A program made the translations under genes and the position numbers. 64,000 nucleotides of DNA from Otis tarda (taxonomy: Eukaryota > Chordata > Aves > Otidiformes > Otididae). The stretch spans positions 138,521,053 through 138,585,052 of the forward strand of contig CM048552.1 of the NCBI GenBank assembly GCA_026413225.1, in the 5' to 3' direction. Positions within the stretch are counted from its first letter, which is position 1, and every line of letters begins with the position of its first letter. Shown here piece by piece: positions 14,866 through 26,507 of the stretch. Under the pieces are notes generated by a model. The model searched no databases. It was not told the origin of the DNA and saw only the letters and a list, made by a program, of their open reading frames with translations.

Positions 14866-15545
14866 TCCAGCATGGGTCATCTCTTCCATGGGGTGCAGTC
14901 CCTCCAGAACAGCTGCCCCAGCGGGCCCTCCACAGGCCACAGCTTCCTTCAGGCCTCCATCTGCTCCGGCGTGGGGTCCTCCACGGGCTGCAGGTGGATC
15001 TCTGCTCCTCCATGGACCTCCATGGGCTGCAGGGGGACAACCTGCTCCACCATGGTCGTCACCACAGGCTGCAGGGGAATCTTGGCCAGGAGCCGCATTA
15101 CTCCTCCCCCTCCTTCTTTACTGACCTTGGTGTCTGCAGCTGTTCCTCACAACAAGCTGGCAGATGCCTCTCAGGATCCTTTTTACATCTTGTTCACTTC
15201 TCATCTCCTCTCCACTTCTTGCAGCCGGGCTGGGCCGAGTTGGGCCCAGTCGGCTGTCTGGTGGGAGGCCAGAGGGTGAGGCCTGCAAGGCCCACAAGGC
15301 TCGCGCCTCCCCCTCTCTGCCCCCGCTCAGCTGCTTCACATCTACTCTCTTTCTTTTTTTCCTGTTTTCCCCTTCTTAAACACGTTATCGCAGAGGCATT
15401 ATCATGGGACATTCTGCTACCAATTGGCTCAGCCTTGGTCCGCCCTAGGCCCGGCTGAGTCCACTGAACAAAGGGGACCAACTTCTAGCAGTTTCCTATA
15501 GAAGCCACCACCTTAGGCCCCCACTCACTAAACAAAACCAGAACA
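14866..15545 (-). mobile_element. Endogenous-retrovirus LTR fragment (solo), unsplit copy
   Basis: A GC-rich block with repeated CTGCAGG-centred units (CCATGGGCTGCAGG and CACGGGCTGCAGG among them), followed by the CACTGACCTTGGTGTCTGCAG block. The same order recurs at 60.79-60.96 and 62.15-62.37 kb. I recognise it as a widespread avian ERV LTR family. By comparison with the copy at 60 kb, which carries the poly(A) signal on the minus strand, its sense strand is minus. Here the R/U5 end is missing. It holds CATTACTCCTCC intact at about 15096-15107, the point where the other copy is split by a CR1. It has GC-rich shadow frames on both strands that are not genes. Confidence 0.75.
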
Positions 15546-15790
15546 GTAGCTTAAAAAAAAAAAAATTCAAAAGCAAAATTAAAAACAAATAGCTAGGCAT
15601 AGGAGAGATTGTTGTCTTTCATTTCTGTCTTATTTTTCATGCAACTTATTCTAGTCAGGTAAATAAGAAATTTAAAAATCTTTTCAAATTAAGGGATAAA
15701 GTGGGAAGGCAATTGATTTTGCAGTCAAATTGTCCTTTGATTTGTTACATGATTTTGGAAGGTATCAGGCGCACCCAAGCTTCCCATATA

Positions 15791-15840
15791 CACACAAACA
15801 CTCTCTCTCTCTCTCTCTCACTCACTCACAACACACACAC
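15791..15840. repeat. Compound CA/CT/CTCA microsatellite
   Basis: CACACA-type sequence passes into about nine CT units, then CTCACTCAC, then ACACACACAC. A simple sequence repeat, likely polymorphic in length. Confidence 0.9.
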
Positions 15841-17311
15841 TAAGTGGACTTCCAGAATTAGGTATTCCTGAAATTAATTATTTGCTCTTATACAGACAAC
15901 TTACGGAAAATAATGTTGTTTTCAGATTAATTCATAAAGGGTATACAAAATATTAGCAGATCTTATTTAGAGGAAATGTTTGCACTGACATATTTAATAA
16001 GGTATCTAGGAACAGCTCTTGTCATAGAGGTAGTGGAGTTGATCTCCATGAGAACCTTATAACCCCTCAGTAAATCTTTGAGTCTGATTTCATTCCTGCA
16101 TCAGGCTGAGGCATGGCACATGCTAGCATGGAGTCTGGCACCACAGACGCCAGGATACGAAGTGCACTGAGCCCGTGCATCAGCCCCTGGTGAGGATTTC
16201 CCTTCTATTCACTACAATTCCTTTTTCACAAACTTCTTGGCACATTTGCTATGTGTGGGAAAGAAAATCATAGGTTAGCTTTACAGGATAAGTGTCAGTG
16301 AAGACAAATTTTCTAGTGTGAAGTGGTCAGTTGTACACCACAAAGGAGAAGCAAACTCCTCTCTTACTTCCTGTATCTGTGGTACAATGATAATCAATAC
16401 TGAAAACAACTTTTAATATTATAGCTAGATGATAGTATAAATACATAAAGGCCCGACTTAAACGCTCAGAGACTGTTGGGAGATGTAAAGCTGCTAAAAG
16501 GCTGATCCAGGGGAGTGTCTAGGTGGCAAAATCAGATCAAATGCATGATTTAAATAATGCTACTCTGTTCAACCTAGATAGACGCAGCCTTTCGGAAACT
16601 GAGGAAGAACTATCTTCTCTTTGATATTTAGAAGTAACTTGAACACGTCACCTTCAGACTAGATAGCAGCTGTGAGTCAACTCAGGGGAAATTTCACCCT
16701 CAGTCTTTTTGTTAGCTGCTGTTACTCAGTTTTAATTAAAAGAACGCTCCAGATAAAGCACAGACAGCTGCAAGGGAATAAAAATGAAGAGTACCTTGTC
16801 TACTCAGCTTGATCAAAGTAAATTGAAGTGGCACTCAAGTGATAAACTGGAGGCAGAAATGAACAGACAGAAATCAAGATAAAAACAAACTTTAATCAAT
16901 ACAACCATGAAAAACTAGTGTTACATGTTCCTCACAAACAATATTGTACCATTTTATTTAAGGAGCCTTAAATCACACAGTGTCAGTTAGTCTTCACAAT
17001 ATTTATGTTTTGTTTGGTTAACTATGTCAATCATAGCCTCACTTGCTGCTCAAATCAGCTACAGGCTGGTCAGTCTGCAAGTTATAACATAGAAAGCCAG
17101 TATTTAATGTCAGATATGACTAAACTCAAATTCCTTCAGGCTTGGACTGAACCTCTGGTAGGGTTCAGCATATCTAACCAACTCCTATGTACTACCTATA
17201 TACTATACTGTATAGTACTTTTTTGTTCAGGAAGGCTAAGGCTGTTGGCCTTCTGCTTTGAATGGTTTTCTTGGCTTAAACCAACTAAATAGGAGAACTG
17301 CCTCACACTTA

Positions 17312-17329
17312 ATATATATATATATATAT
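17312..17329. repeat. (AT)n microsatellite
   Basis: Nine uninterrupted AT dinucleotides. Confidence 0.9.
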
Positions 17330-20300
17330 TTTTAATCCTAATTCTATCTATGAGGCCGTATTACACGGCTGCATTGGGAAAGTCCATTGTTCAACAGACT
17401 TCCGGTAACTGATGTTCCAGCTTTTGAAACTGCAGCTTAAGATAAGCTTAGGGGTCTTCCCCCTTTTGTCAGAATTCTATGATAAAGGCTTATTCACCAG
17501 TTAAAGTTTTAGATTTAACAGATAGCAGGGATTTTAGATTTCTAAAACTTATTCAAACTAATGATGCAATGTCTATCCAGCTGATGATGGTTTTCTTCTG
17601 CCCATATACTGTTGAGAGACCTGGTTTCAAATACTGGGAGACCTTGCAATTATTCAGTCTCTAATCAAAACAATAGTCATAAACTGTTAAGTAGTAATTA
17701 ATAATACCATGTCATGGCAAGTACTATTGGAACTAAAGTTACTTGTTTTCTTCAGCAGCAGTTAAATTCACTTTTTTTCTTCTTCATTACTTTTGGATGT
17801 TTTTCTGACATTGATTTATCACCATTTTCCTTTCCTCTTCACACTTTTGGATCAGATGTTGTACAGCTTTCTGGAACTTTTAACTTCAAGTACTGCATCT
17901 AGTACTTCTTCCCAGCTGCTTCTTCCCAGCAATCAAAAAACCTTTCTCTGTTTTGCTTTCTCTGGAATTTGACTCTTTTTCTATTTACAATGACAAACAA
18001 AACAATTAATGCAAGCTGTAACTATTTTATAGAATTCAGACCCTTAATTGTGGACTCCTCCTTAATTGTTTGCTTGGCTTTAGTAATGTTACCACTTACT
18101 TACAAAGTTCACTAGCAAAGATGTAGTCCCAGGGTTTTATATCTGTTTCCCACAGACTTCAAAAGAAGCAGGACAGGAACTGGGAAAAGTAATTAATGAA
18201 AAAAATAACTGCAATCTCTGCTCTGAGAAATTACCTTCCCATATGACTCCTCAAACTGCAATGTACCTTCACATTTATTTATAGTCAAACTAAGTCCTGT
18301 TTATATTCCTCTCTTGTAGGTATCATTTGCAAAATACACACTTTGAAAAAGTACTTTTTCCTGAAAATTCTCTTTGGAAGTACACCTTAGAGAGATTCCA
18401 GTTATGACTCAATAATGCACTGGATCTATTTTCTATTAGAACTATTTTCACCTTACCTTTTAACAAGGTGTAACTTCATTTTGGTTTTATTTTCCCCTTT
18501 TTATTAAATGTTTCAATATTATGTCTATATCATTTGGAGAAGATCTTCACTAGAGGTTGCTAATTCTGATTTAATAAAATTGTCCATTAGTATCACAGCT
18601 GGTTTCAAAGCTAGGTGTTGAACTTTGCCTTCTGCTACTGTTCTTCTTTCTCATGACTCTCAACACATCTTCAGCTTTGTTAACACCACACTTCTTCCAC
18701 AGGTCCTTTGTAGCCAGACATTTCCACCATCATTACCTACCTCCTTTCCATCCTACGAAGTCCCCAATCTCCCTCTACCACCAGTTGGTTTTTATGTGAA
18801 AGGCCCTCTGTTCTTTTCAGCTCATTTTTTAGGGGGACAATTCCTGCATTTGCTTTATCTGTGAACTTCTGTCTCCTGTAATGCCTCTTCTTTGGGTGAT
18901 TTCTTCTTCACAAAGTGATTCTGCAAGCAGGATATACCCAGCTTAGAAGTATAAAAAATATTTATTGGTTATCATACACAAGTGATCACTACTAGGTTAG
19001 GTATTAATATGTTCACCACCTTTTATAAGACACACACAGTCTTTGCTAGCCAGACAGGCAAGAGTCAGGAGGAGAAGGGGCAGTTCCTGCAGCTCAGCCG
19101 CAGTTGTGCCATCTTCTGACACCTTGGTTTTTCTTTACGATTTTGTTCTTGCCCATGTTGGTGCTTTTCCTTATTTTTACCGTGTCTGCAATTTCAGCTT
19201 CCTCATCTTACATAAACCTCCTCTTCAGACTTTCTGATAGTTCGTTTTTTTTTTTTTTTTTTCACAACTGAGCCATTTTCTCAGAAGTCTGCACCACAGT
19301 TACGCAGCTGTGCAGTATCAGCAACAGGCCTGGTATCCTTAGAGCACAGACACCAGAACAGACTTCAAGACAGAGGAAGTCACACACTTTTTTAGCACTG
19401 AGAGGACTGTGACACAGGAGGTAATGGATTAGTTCTAAGTGGCTATCAGTCACGCTTGTAGGTTTGAGTATCAGTTGTTTAATATATGCTTATGCTTGCA
19501 CCGTAAGAAAAGCTTATTCTTGTGCTTGTGATACACCATTAGACATTTCTTCAGATCTTAATTATTCATTACATTTTCTAGAACTTTTCAATCCATGTAT
19601 CAGCATTTGGATCTAAGCCAATTTGAATTAATGTCACAAAAAAAAAAAAACTGCATTAAATCCTTTAATGACACCTATCCCAAACAAGAATCTTCCATCC
19701 TCCCCACGAAAATTTATTATGCAGACCTCATACAAAAGAGATATTAAGTAGGTGAAATAATTTTTTAATTTATACACTTCTGATTAATATGTATAACATC
19801 TTTGTCAGCACTAAAAGGACACTTTCAATTTAAGTTTTATTCTCAAAGATTTTCTTCTTATGTCTCTTCATTTTCCATGTAGGACTCAATCTGTGAAGTA
19901 AGAATTCAGTCTTACTGGCAGAGATACATTATAGTAGTCACATCACTAACCAATTTAATTGTGCTGACCAAAAATATAACAAAGTTAAAGTCATATTATC
20001 AAAAGCTCCTTTTGCTGATGTAGCTTAGCCTGTTAAGGGAACTGATTTTACACACACCTCCAAATAACTTGTAAATTAACTATATTGGTGCTCCAAAATA
20101 CCTATTCTGGCAAACACCATGTCATAAAACCACTGAAATATTTATAAAACTCATACAAACCTTCTTTCTGTACATTTTATTCTTAAGAAAATGGCAGAAT
20201 ATTGCAAAGATCAACAACTATTAAAGGAACAAAGAGTGAAAGGTATATGCCATGATATAAAAATGTTGAATATGGATAAATTTATCTAAACATCAACATG

Positions 20301-22572
20301 TAGCAGATAAAAGAAGCTTTGACACTTGAAGGGTAAGAGTCTCATTGAGTCTAGCTATGGGAAAGGGAAAGAGAAAGGATTGAGTTGAGATAGGAAACTG
20401 AAGAACTCTTATTTACACTTTCTTCTAAAAGGGCAAAAGAGACACAAGTGCCAGCTGCTACGTTTGAGAGCCACTGTCTCCGTTTGCTGTCCCTGACTTG
20501 CTTTGCCTATACTTGGAACTATCCCTGATTAAAAGTTTAATTCTCACCAAGTCAGAAGGCTTAATCTATATCACTCATTTCCCAATTCAGATCAGACACA
20601 GTACAGAAGGAACAAGAAGTTAACTAATGTACTTGAGTCCACATCTGGAAGGATAGGAATGAAAAAGGTTCTTATGCCATGTTTGTGACCTTTGTACTTG
20701 CCATAGCCATCAAAAAAGTATCAATTTAAATGCAAGTCTGGTCCTAACGATACTGCTATGCAGTACAAATTAGAACTTTGTCTATAATTAAAACAAGATT
20801 ATTTTTTCTCCCACCACTATGGCTCATCAGGCTTTCTCATCTACAAGCTCATTCTGTAAATATAGGGAAAGAGTGCAGGATAATGAAAAGAGAAGGTAGT
20901 AACTCCACCATGACATGGTTTGGTTGTTGTAAGGAAATTCCAGGACTCTGTTTTGCAACTATTGCTTTTTTACTTTCCATTTGGGCTGCAAGTCAGTTGC
21001 TGTTATTGCTGCTTCTTCTTCCTGCCCATACAAAATACTTGCAGCAAATTCCAATTTAAGTCCCAAACAACTAAAACCACCCGTAAAGTATTAAAGGACT
21101 ACTCCTTACGAACACAGAAAATTCAAAGGAAATAGTGTTTTTATGCAGAAAGGTTTTAGTGTAATGTCCTTCAAATCCATGGAATTTGTTCCTGTTTTGT
21201 CGCAAACTGAAGTTCAGCGACAACAGTGATTCAGACTTTGCTGTCTTCACTTCCACCAAAAAGCTGGGTGCACAACTTTCTTTTTGCAGAGAGAAAAGGA
21301 TGGCTACTCAGCGTGGCGATCTTTCTTTGGGGATGGGCCTATTTTACAAATGTATGCCACAAACAGGTTTAATAAAAGTTAAATATAAGATTGTAGGAAA
21401 CATAATGACCTCAAGAAATTCAGTACTTGTCTATGATTACAATTGTCCTATCACAGTGCAATAAAAAGAAGGTCCTTTGTTTCTGAACTATTTTGCATTT
21501 TACATTTCCCATCCTGAGTAATGAAACAATGTATTTTAATAATCACCTAAAGTGGCATCTAATATTGCTAATCATGCCAATAATTTAAATTAGGGTGCAA
21601 ATGAGACAAAAGCAATGGGTAACAGACATGTGGAAAGGGTAGAAAGAAGGGGAGAAGAAAAAGGGAATTAATTAGTGGGAGACATACTCAAGTCTGTATT
21701 TTCTTTTATTTTGCCTGAGTTTTACACCATTTATGTAAAAAGGTCAGAGATCCACTCTGTGCTCTTGTTGAAACTGAGACTGAACCTTCAGCTACTTCTG
21801 TGTTGCCCAAGTGAGAAGGATATTTAGGATTATGTCATTAATTTCTCTTCCCTTTTACTTATAAGCAGTATTTTAATTTATTGATTGATAACGTGCACTA
21901 GCTATCATACAGAAAAAAGTCCAAGGCAAATAATTAGGCTCATAGTAAGCAATTCCGAAGTCATGTTAAACAAAAAGATGCCTGTAACACTTAATATGTT
22001 GTAAATGTTCATATTTCACTAGCATGAGTCACGCTAAATGTGTCTTTTCTTTACACTGAAAAGTAATGTAAATCAGCATCTTCCAATGTTTAGACACACG
22101 AATGTACATCTGCTGTTCTCATTTCTAACTATCTTCATGTTGCTGATAACATACATACATAACAGAAACAAATTTTCCTATGTTCACTTTTTAAATATTA
22201 CAATTTTTTTTCCTCTCAAAACTTTGCTAATTTATGCTTCATTATAGGCTAGGAAGTGCAATTGTGGGTTATGCTACAAAAAGGTCTGTTACCTCTACAT
22301 AAGGAAATATGCGCTTTGCGTGATTCCATGTAGAAACTATCTTGCAAAAATTTACTCCAGCATTTTCTGTCTTAGGATATCAGCATTACAAATCTATGTC
22401 TGTTAGTAAAATGTTGGGGTTTAAGTAGTTAGTGGAAAAAAGACATCACCGTTATCTACATATTCTGTTTCTCACAGGCACAAATTTGATAAGCAACAAG
22501 TTAAAAGTCAAACTTAAGGACCTTGCAAAAGTTCACGCCTCTAAAGGAAATGTGGCTATTCTTTAATCCTAT

Positions 22573-23382
22573 CAAGTACAAGCTGGATCGATGGGCCGAG
22601 GTGAATTGTATGAAGTTCAACAAGGCCAAGCGGCGAGTCCTGCACTTGAGTCACAACAATCCCATGCAACGCTACAGGCTTGGGAAGAGTGGCTGAAAAG
22701 CTGCCTGTTGGAAAGGGACCTCGGGTGCTGGTTGACAGCCGGCTGAACACAAGCCAGCAGTGTGCCCAGGTGGCCAAGAAGGCCAACAGCATTCTGGCTT
22801 GCATCAGGAACAGTGTGGCCAGCAGGAGTAGGGAAGTTACTGTGCCCCTGTACTTGGCACTGGTGAGGCCGCACCTCAAATACAGTGTTCAGTTTTGGGC
22901 CCCTCAGTACAAGAAGCACGTTTAGTTGCTGGAGCGTGTCTACAGAAGGGCAGTGGAGCTGATGAAGGGTCTGGAGAACAAGTCTTACAAGAAGCGGCTG
23001 AGGGAACAGGGATTGTTTAGTCTGGAGAAGAGGAGACTGAGAAGAGAACTCATTGCTCTCTCCCTGACAGGAGGTTGTAGGGAGGTGGGTGTTGGTCTCT
23101 TCTCCCAAATAACTAGTGACAGGACAAGAGGAAATGGCCTCAAGTTGCAGCAGGGGAGGTTTAGGCTGGATATTAGGAAACATTTCTTTACTGAAAGAGT
23201 GGACAGGCACTGGAAGAGGCTGCCCAAGGAAGTGGTGGAGTCACCATCCCTGGAGGTGTTCAAAGAACGTGCAGACGTGGCACTTCAGGACATGGTTTAG
23301 TGGACATGGTGGTGTTAGGCTGATGGTTGGACTTGATGATCTTGGAGGTCTTTTCCAACCTTAAAGATTCTATGATTCTATG
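22573..23382 (+). mobile_element. CR1 LINE 3' portion, decayed
   Basis: A plus-strand CR1 that starts downstream of the RT catalytic motifs (translation resembling [16 protein letters not shown]) and runs through the [13 protein letters not shown] and [13 protein letters not shown] blocks to the tail TTAAAGATTCTATGATTCTATG. It belongs to the same subgroup as the copy at 61-62 kb. An in-frame stop between the two blocks (about 22923) and several frameshifts break the frame. Confidence 0.92.
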
Positions 23383-23639
23383 AAGTCTATAACAGACTAA
23401 ACTGAAGCACAAATTAATAATTACTTATCAAGCAAACACTTTAAGAGAGTAGGAAACTTAGCAGTTGAACAGATGACTAAATTAAACTGTACACAAACCC
23501 TTCAATAATGGAAACTGTACAGGTTCCCCCTTAAAAAAAACCGACGGGTTTATCCCAAACCTGTACCAGCCCCTCTCATACAGCAGTAAGAAATAAGAAT
23601 AGACGCCGGAGGTGAAGGAGGCGAATTTGTGTGAAATCT
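23383..23639. other. Short spacer between CR1 and CpG island
   Basis: AT-rich spacer with no recognised gene or repeat. GC content rises sharply at its right edge. Confidence 0.5.
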
Positions 23640-24254
23640 AACTTTTTTTTTCTTGTTTCCCTCGCCAGTTTGGTGTTAACCCCAGCGAGATCCCCGGCAG
23701 AGCCGACATCTCGGGACACTGTGAACATGCCGGGAGAGCTCGGCCAGGTGGCCGAGGTGGAGTGACCCCGCCTTCACCCGCCGGCCCGGAGGGGACCCAC
23801 GCCACCGTCCCTCCCGGCGCCTGGGCCGCCACAGTGCCTGCCCTCCCCGTGGCCACCCCCCCAAACCCCACCTGCCCGCCACCCGCGGCCGCACCGCCCA
23901 CCACCGGCCGCCGCCGGCTGCGCACGCGCGGAGGGGCAGCGTCACGGGGGCGGGGCTGCTCCTCCAAGGCTCCGCGGGGGCCCCTTCCTCCCTCGCCCCC
24001 TACCCTCTCCCGCCTCAGCGCACGGAGGCCGGGCAGCCAGCGCTGGGGGAGGTAGCGCGGCGCGGGCGCGGCAGTTGGGCACTAGCCGCCGCCGCCGCCG
24101 GTGGCCTCGGCTGGTGCCTGCTGGTCCGGAGTTGTTTCCGTGGCCGTTAACGGGGGAGGCGGGGCCGTTCCGCCGCGTCTGGGAGCCGAGGGGGACAGTG
24201 CGGCGTAGCTGCGTCGTCTCGGCCGCCTTAGACCCTCGGGGCAGGAGCCGGCGA

Positions 24255-24291
24255 GGGGGGAAACGGGGAAAGAGGGCGGGAGGGAGGGGGG
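24255..24291 (+). promoter_or_regulatory. Potential G-quadruplex
   Basis: At least six runs of three or more G separated by loops of one to five bases (pattern G6-AAAC-G4-AAAGA-G3-C-G3-A-G3-A-G6). By sequence rule alone this can fold into a G-quadruplex on the plus (PNPLA4 sense) strand. Confidence 0.6.
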
Positions 24292-24331
24292 TTTGAGCTT
24301 AAAATCGGGAGGGGGGTTTGAGCTTAAAATC
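24282..24331 (+). repeat. Perfect 25-bp tandem duplication in CpG island
   Basis: Two identical head-to-tail 25-base units (GGGAG6TTTGAGC... type) at 24282-24306 and 24307-24331, followed by the start of a third (GGGAGGGA). The absence of any difference suggests recent origin or variable copy number. Confidence 0.9.
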
Positions 24332-24340
24332 GGGAGGGAT

Positions 24341-25323
24341 GTGGCCCGTTAATTGCCCGTATCAAAAAGATCGCCCTTCTGTCGCACGCTTAGCAGTTTA
24401 AAAGTCGCAGTGACTTCTCCTGATGCTGTAGTGGTATCAGTTGTCACCTTCTGTATTTGTTAGGTTTAAAAATGTTGCCTCACAGTTTCAGCTCAGTTTT
24501 TCCTGTTCATATCGGTTGTTTACTGAGCAAAGTGGAGGGAGGAAAAATCAAACTGCGTTGTTGACGTCATCGCATGGCACACAGGATGAAGCAGAAAGCC
24601 TGAAACTCACTTATTTGATGGGGGTTAAATTTGGAGTTGGTAGTATGCCTCTGAGACCTTGCCTGCACAGAATTGCACTGCGTTTGTTGCCACTGGTAGT
24701 CAGGGCAATAGTCCGTCTTTGAGTAAGGGCGTTTCCGTTTGTTATTCTTCCTGGTCAAAGTCTTGCTAGGTGTAAACCAGACTTAGGTTTGGTTTGTGTG
24801 TCGCTCTTATGATATCCTTGTAGCACAGAAGATTACAAGGCTTGCCTCATACCAGCCAGCATGCTTGATCTTTTGTTACTAGAATCGTGACATCAGCGCT
24901 TTGGTTTTGTGAACAATTGGTCTGAAGTTGCTGGAACACTCCTTGCACGTTTTTCAGCTGAGGTAGAAGGAACAGCATATTCACATTGTTAATTACAAGG
25001 GACAGTTTGTTCCCTTGTTCTTTGCGTTACTAACAGTTTTAGTGCTTCCTGTTTCTGGAATGAACAATTGACTTTATGGTTGGTGGTGAACAACACACTG
25101 CCAGATGGAGGCTGGCGAGGAGCTACTGAACAGAAGTTCTACCTAGAACTGTATCATTGTCAAATGAATTACCTATTAATGCATCTGTGTTTTAGGCTGT
25201 GATACTTTGAAAGCTAAAGCTAACCGTGAGAGGGTTGTGAAAGAGGGCCTTACAGTAGGAAAGCCTTACTGTGCAGCTACCTTTCAACTGCTCCTTTTTT
25301 TTTTTTTAAATATTTTTAAACAG
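24341..25323. other. PNPLA4 5' region, probably first intron
   Basis: GC content falls back to normal. No coding exon is supported. The segment ends in a poly-T tract followed by TTTTAAACAG, a possible splice acceptor for the exon that starts at 25324. Confidence 0.5.
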
Positions 25324-25633
25324 GTTATGTTTAGAAGAGAGGAAGTTTCTGGTGTGTACTTCAGAGGTGTCCAAGCTCATCTATTGATACTTCTTTTGTA
25401 ACTCCATGGTAAAACAGCTTCTGAGAGTATCAGTTTGCTTACCACATCATCTGGATCCAGAGGTTGCTTTTAAGAAAATGTGGACTGCTAGAAGTCTTTG
25501 TAGTGCTCAAATACTATTGCTTCGTTTAAAAGAAGGCAGATTATATAGCATGTTTCCAAAAACTCAGCAGTTCTGTACTGGAATTCTAAACTATTGCACC
25601 ACAAGAGCACCACTTAACGGAGTTAAATTCCAG
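25324..25633 (+). CDS. PNPLA4: PNPLA4 upstream exon A: in-frame N-terminal extension
   Basis: Candidate exon bounded by a T-rich tract plus AAACAG and by a near-perfect donor (TTCCAG then GTAAGTAT). In the frame that reaches PNPLA4 there is a stop at 25385, then an ATG at 25406 (76 codons to the donor) and a second ATG at 25478 (52 codons). The second is in better context (A at -3) and gives MWTARSLCSAQILLLRLKEG, rich in R, L, S and A with no acidic residue until position 18: the look of a mitochondrial presequence. The exon ends in phase 0, matching exon B. Splicing and openness are read from the sequence; translation and targeting are inferred. It could instead be a 5'UTR exon that is open by chance. 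Confidence 0.55.
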
Positions 25634-26380
25634 GTAAGTATTTTTGTGGTGCTCTAGATGTAAGTGATATGCATCAATACAGTGATAATATAATTTATTT
25701 TAGAATCTACATTGCTGAGCCTTTGATCTTGCAGTCTTATCTGTGAATTGAAGGTGCCTGTCAACGTAAAGTGGCAAGCAACAAGAAGTTGCAGGACAAC
25801 CAGTCTTTCAGAATGAACTTCTTGTGTCAGATAATTCGAAGTTGGGGAGAAACATGAATTATTTTCAAATTCAGACAATACTGCGTGATAACTGGCAGGC
25901 TTACTAGTTGGAGCAACAGCTGCTTAGTGAAGAATAGGACCGGGGTTCTCTGGAAAATTTACTGATGCAATATTGCACAAGAAGAAGCATGCCGGGGAAA
26001 GTCAATTTTTATTGGATCAGTAAGAGAGGATAAAAATATGAGAGCTTGGCAACAAAAAAAAGGTCTGCAAATATAAACAAAAATAGTGGGAAATGACACA
26101 AAATTAAGGCTAATCTTGGACACTGAGAGTTCCAAATGGCAGTGTTTTTCTGGATGTCCAATTAAGTTAATCTTTAAAATATAAATTGATGCATGCACTT
26201 TATAAATATTAGAACATTTTTAAAACATATTTTAGAGAGGGCTAAGCAGTTGATAAATTAATATGGATGGTTTTACAGCTTTTTAAATTGACTTTATGAA
26301 TCTGTTTAAGGATAAATAATGTTCATGTTATATTTCCCTGTTGTTTCTCTTTTAAATAATTATTGACTGTATGATTGTAG

Positions 26381-26507
26381 GTTTCCAAGGCAAATGATAA
26401 ACAATCAGTAGCAGACAGAAGAGTGGCTACTACTGCAGAGGGAACTAAAACAGCTGCTGGAAAAAGTCCCAGTGGAGTATGTGATGGAAGCCAACATTCC
26501 TTAGAAG
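26381..26507 (+). CDS. PNPLA4: PNPLA4 upstream exon B: in-frame N-terminal extension
   Basis: Starts after TGATTGTAG and ends at a GAAG/GTATTG donor. It is open in phase 0 for 42 codons plus one base, encoding a Ser/Ala/Lys-rich linker (VSKANDKQSVADRRVATTAE onward). The leftover base joins the CAAAA before the canonical ATG of the next exon, giving Ala-Lys-Met-Lys-His with no stop. Both junctions keep phase, so exons A and B form one continuous frame with PNPLA4 of about 349 or 373 residues. Used as a leader-only exon it would be 5'UTR. Confidence 0.6.

Larger units (their letters stand above)
15546..22572. other. Intergenic DNA with microsatellites only
   Basis: Seven kilobases without a recognisable gene. 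It contains a CT/CA compound microsatellite (15791-15840) and a TA run (17312-17329). Plus-strand open frames up to 96 codons around 17.0, 18.6 and 20.8-21.4 kb have low-complexity, mostly hydrophobic translations and no paired splice sites that I could support. Confidence 0.5.
23640..24340 (+). promoter_or_regulatory. PNPLA4: CpG island, likely PNPLA4 promoter and first exon
   Basis: An abrupt block of GC- and CpG-rich DNA in an otherwise AT-rich window. It includes GC boxes (GGGGCGGGGC near 23947 and GGCGGGGCC near 24157), (CCG)n-like stretches near 24087-24101 and a run of G tracts. This is the usual form of a vertebrate housekeeping promoter, and the next gene downstream on the plus strand is PNPLA4. 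The transcription start and the donor of the first, presumably non-coding exon could not be fixed: the GT sites in the island are poor matches to consensus. GC-rich shadow frames on both strands here are not genes. The island could also be bidirectional. Confidence 0.8.

Noticed and set aside
14810..15481. Overlapping proline- and glutamine-rich open frames, up to 207 codons, on both strands
   Set aside because: They lie within a GC-rich LTR fragment with internal CTGCAGG repeats. All frames look alike and none has a domain.
22617..23210. A 197-codon minus-strand open frame, and similar long antisense frames at 38800-39270 and 58371-58748
   Set aside because: They are antisense or wrong-frame shadows of CR1 ORF2, where biased codon content keeps other frames open.
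23638..24296. Arg/Pro/Gly-rich open frames on both strands
   Set aside because: Low-stop shadows caused by the GC content of the CpG island; no domain or splice partner.
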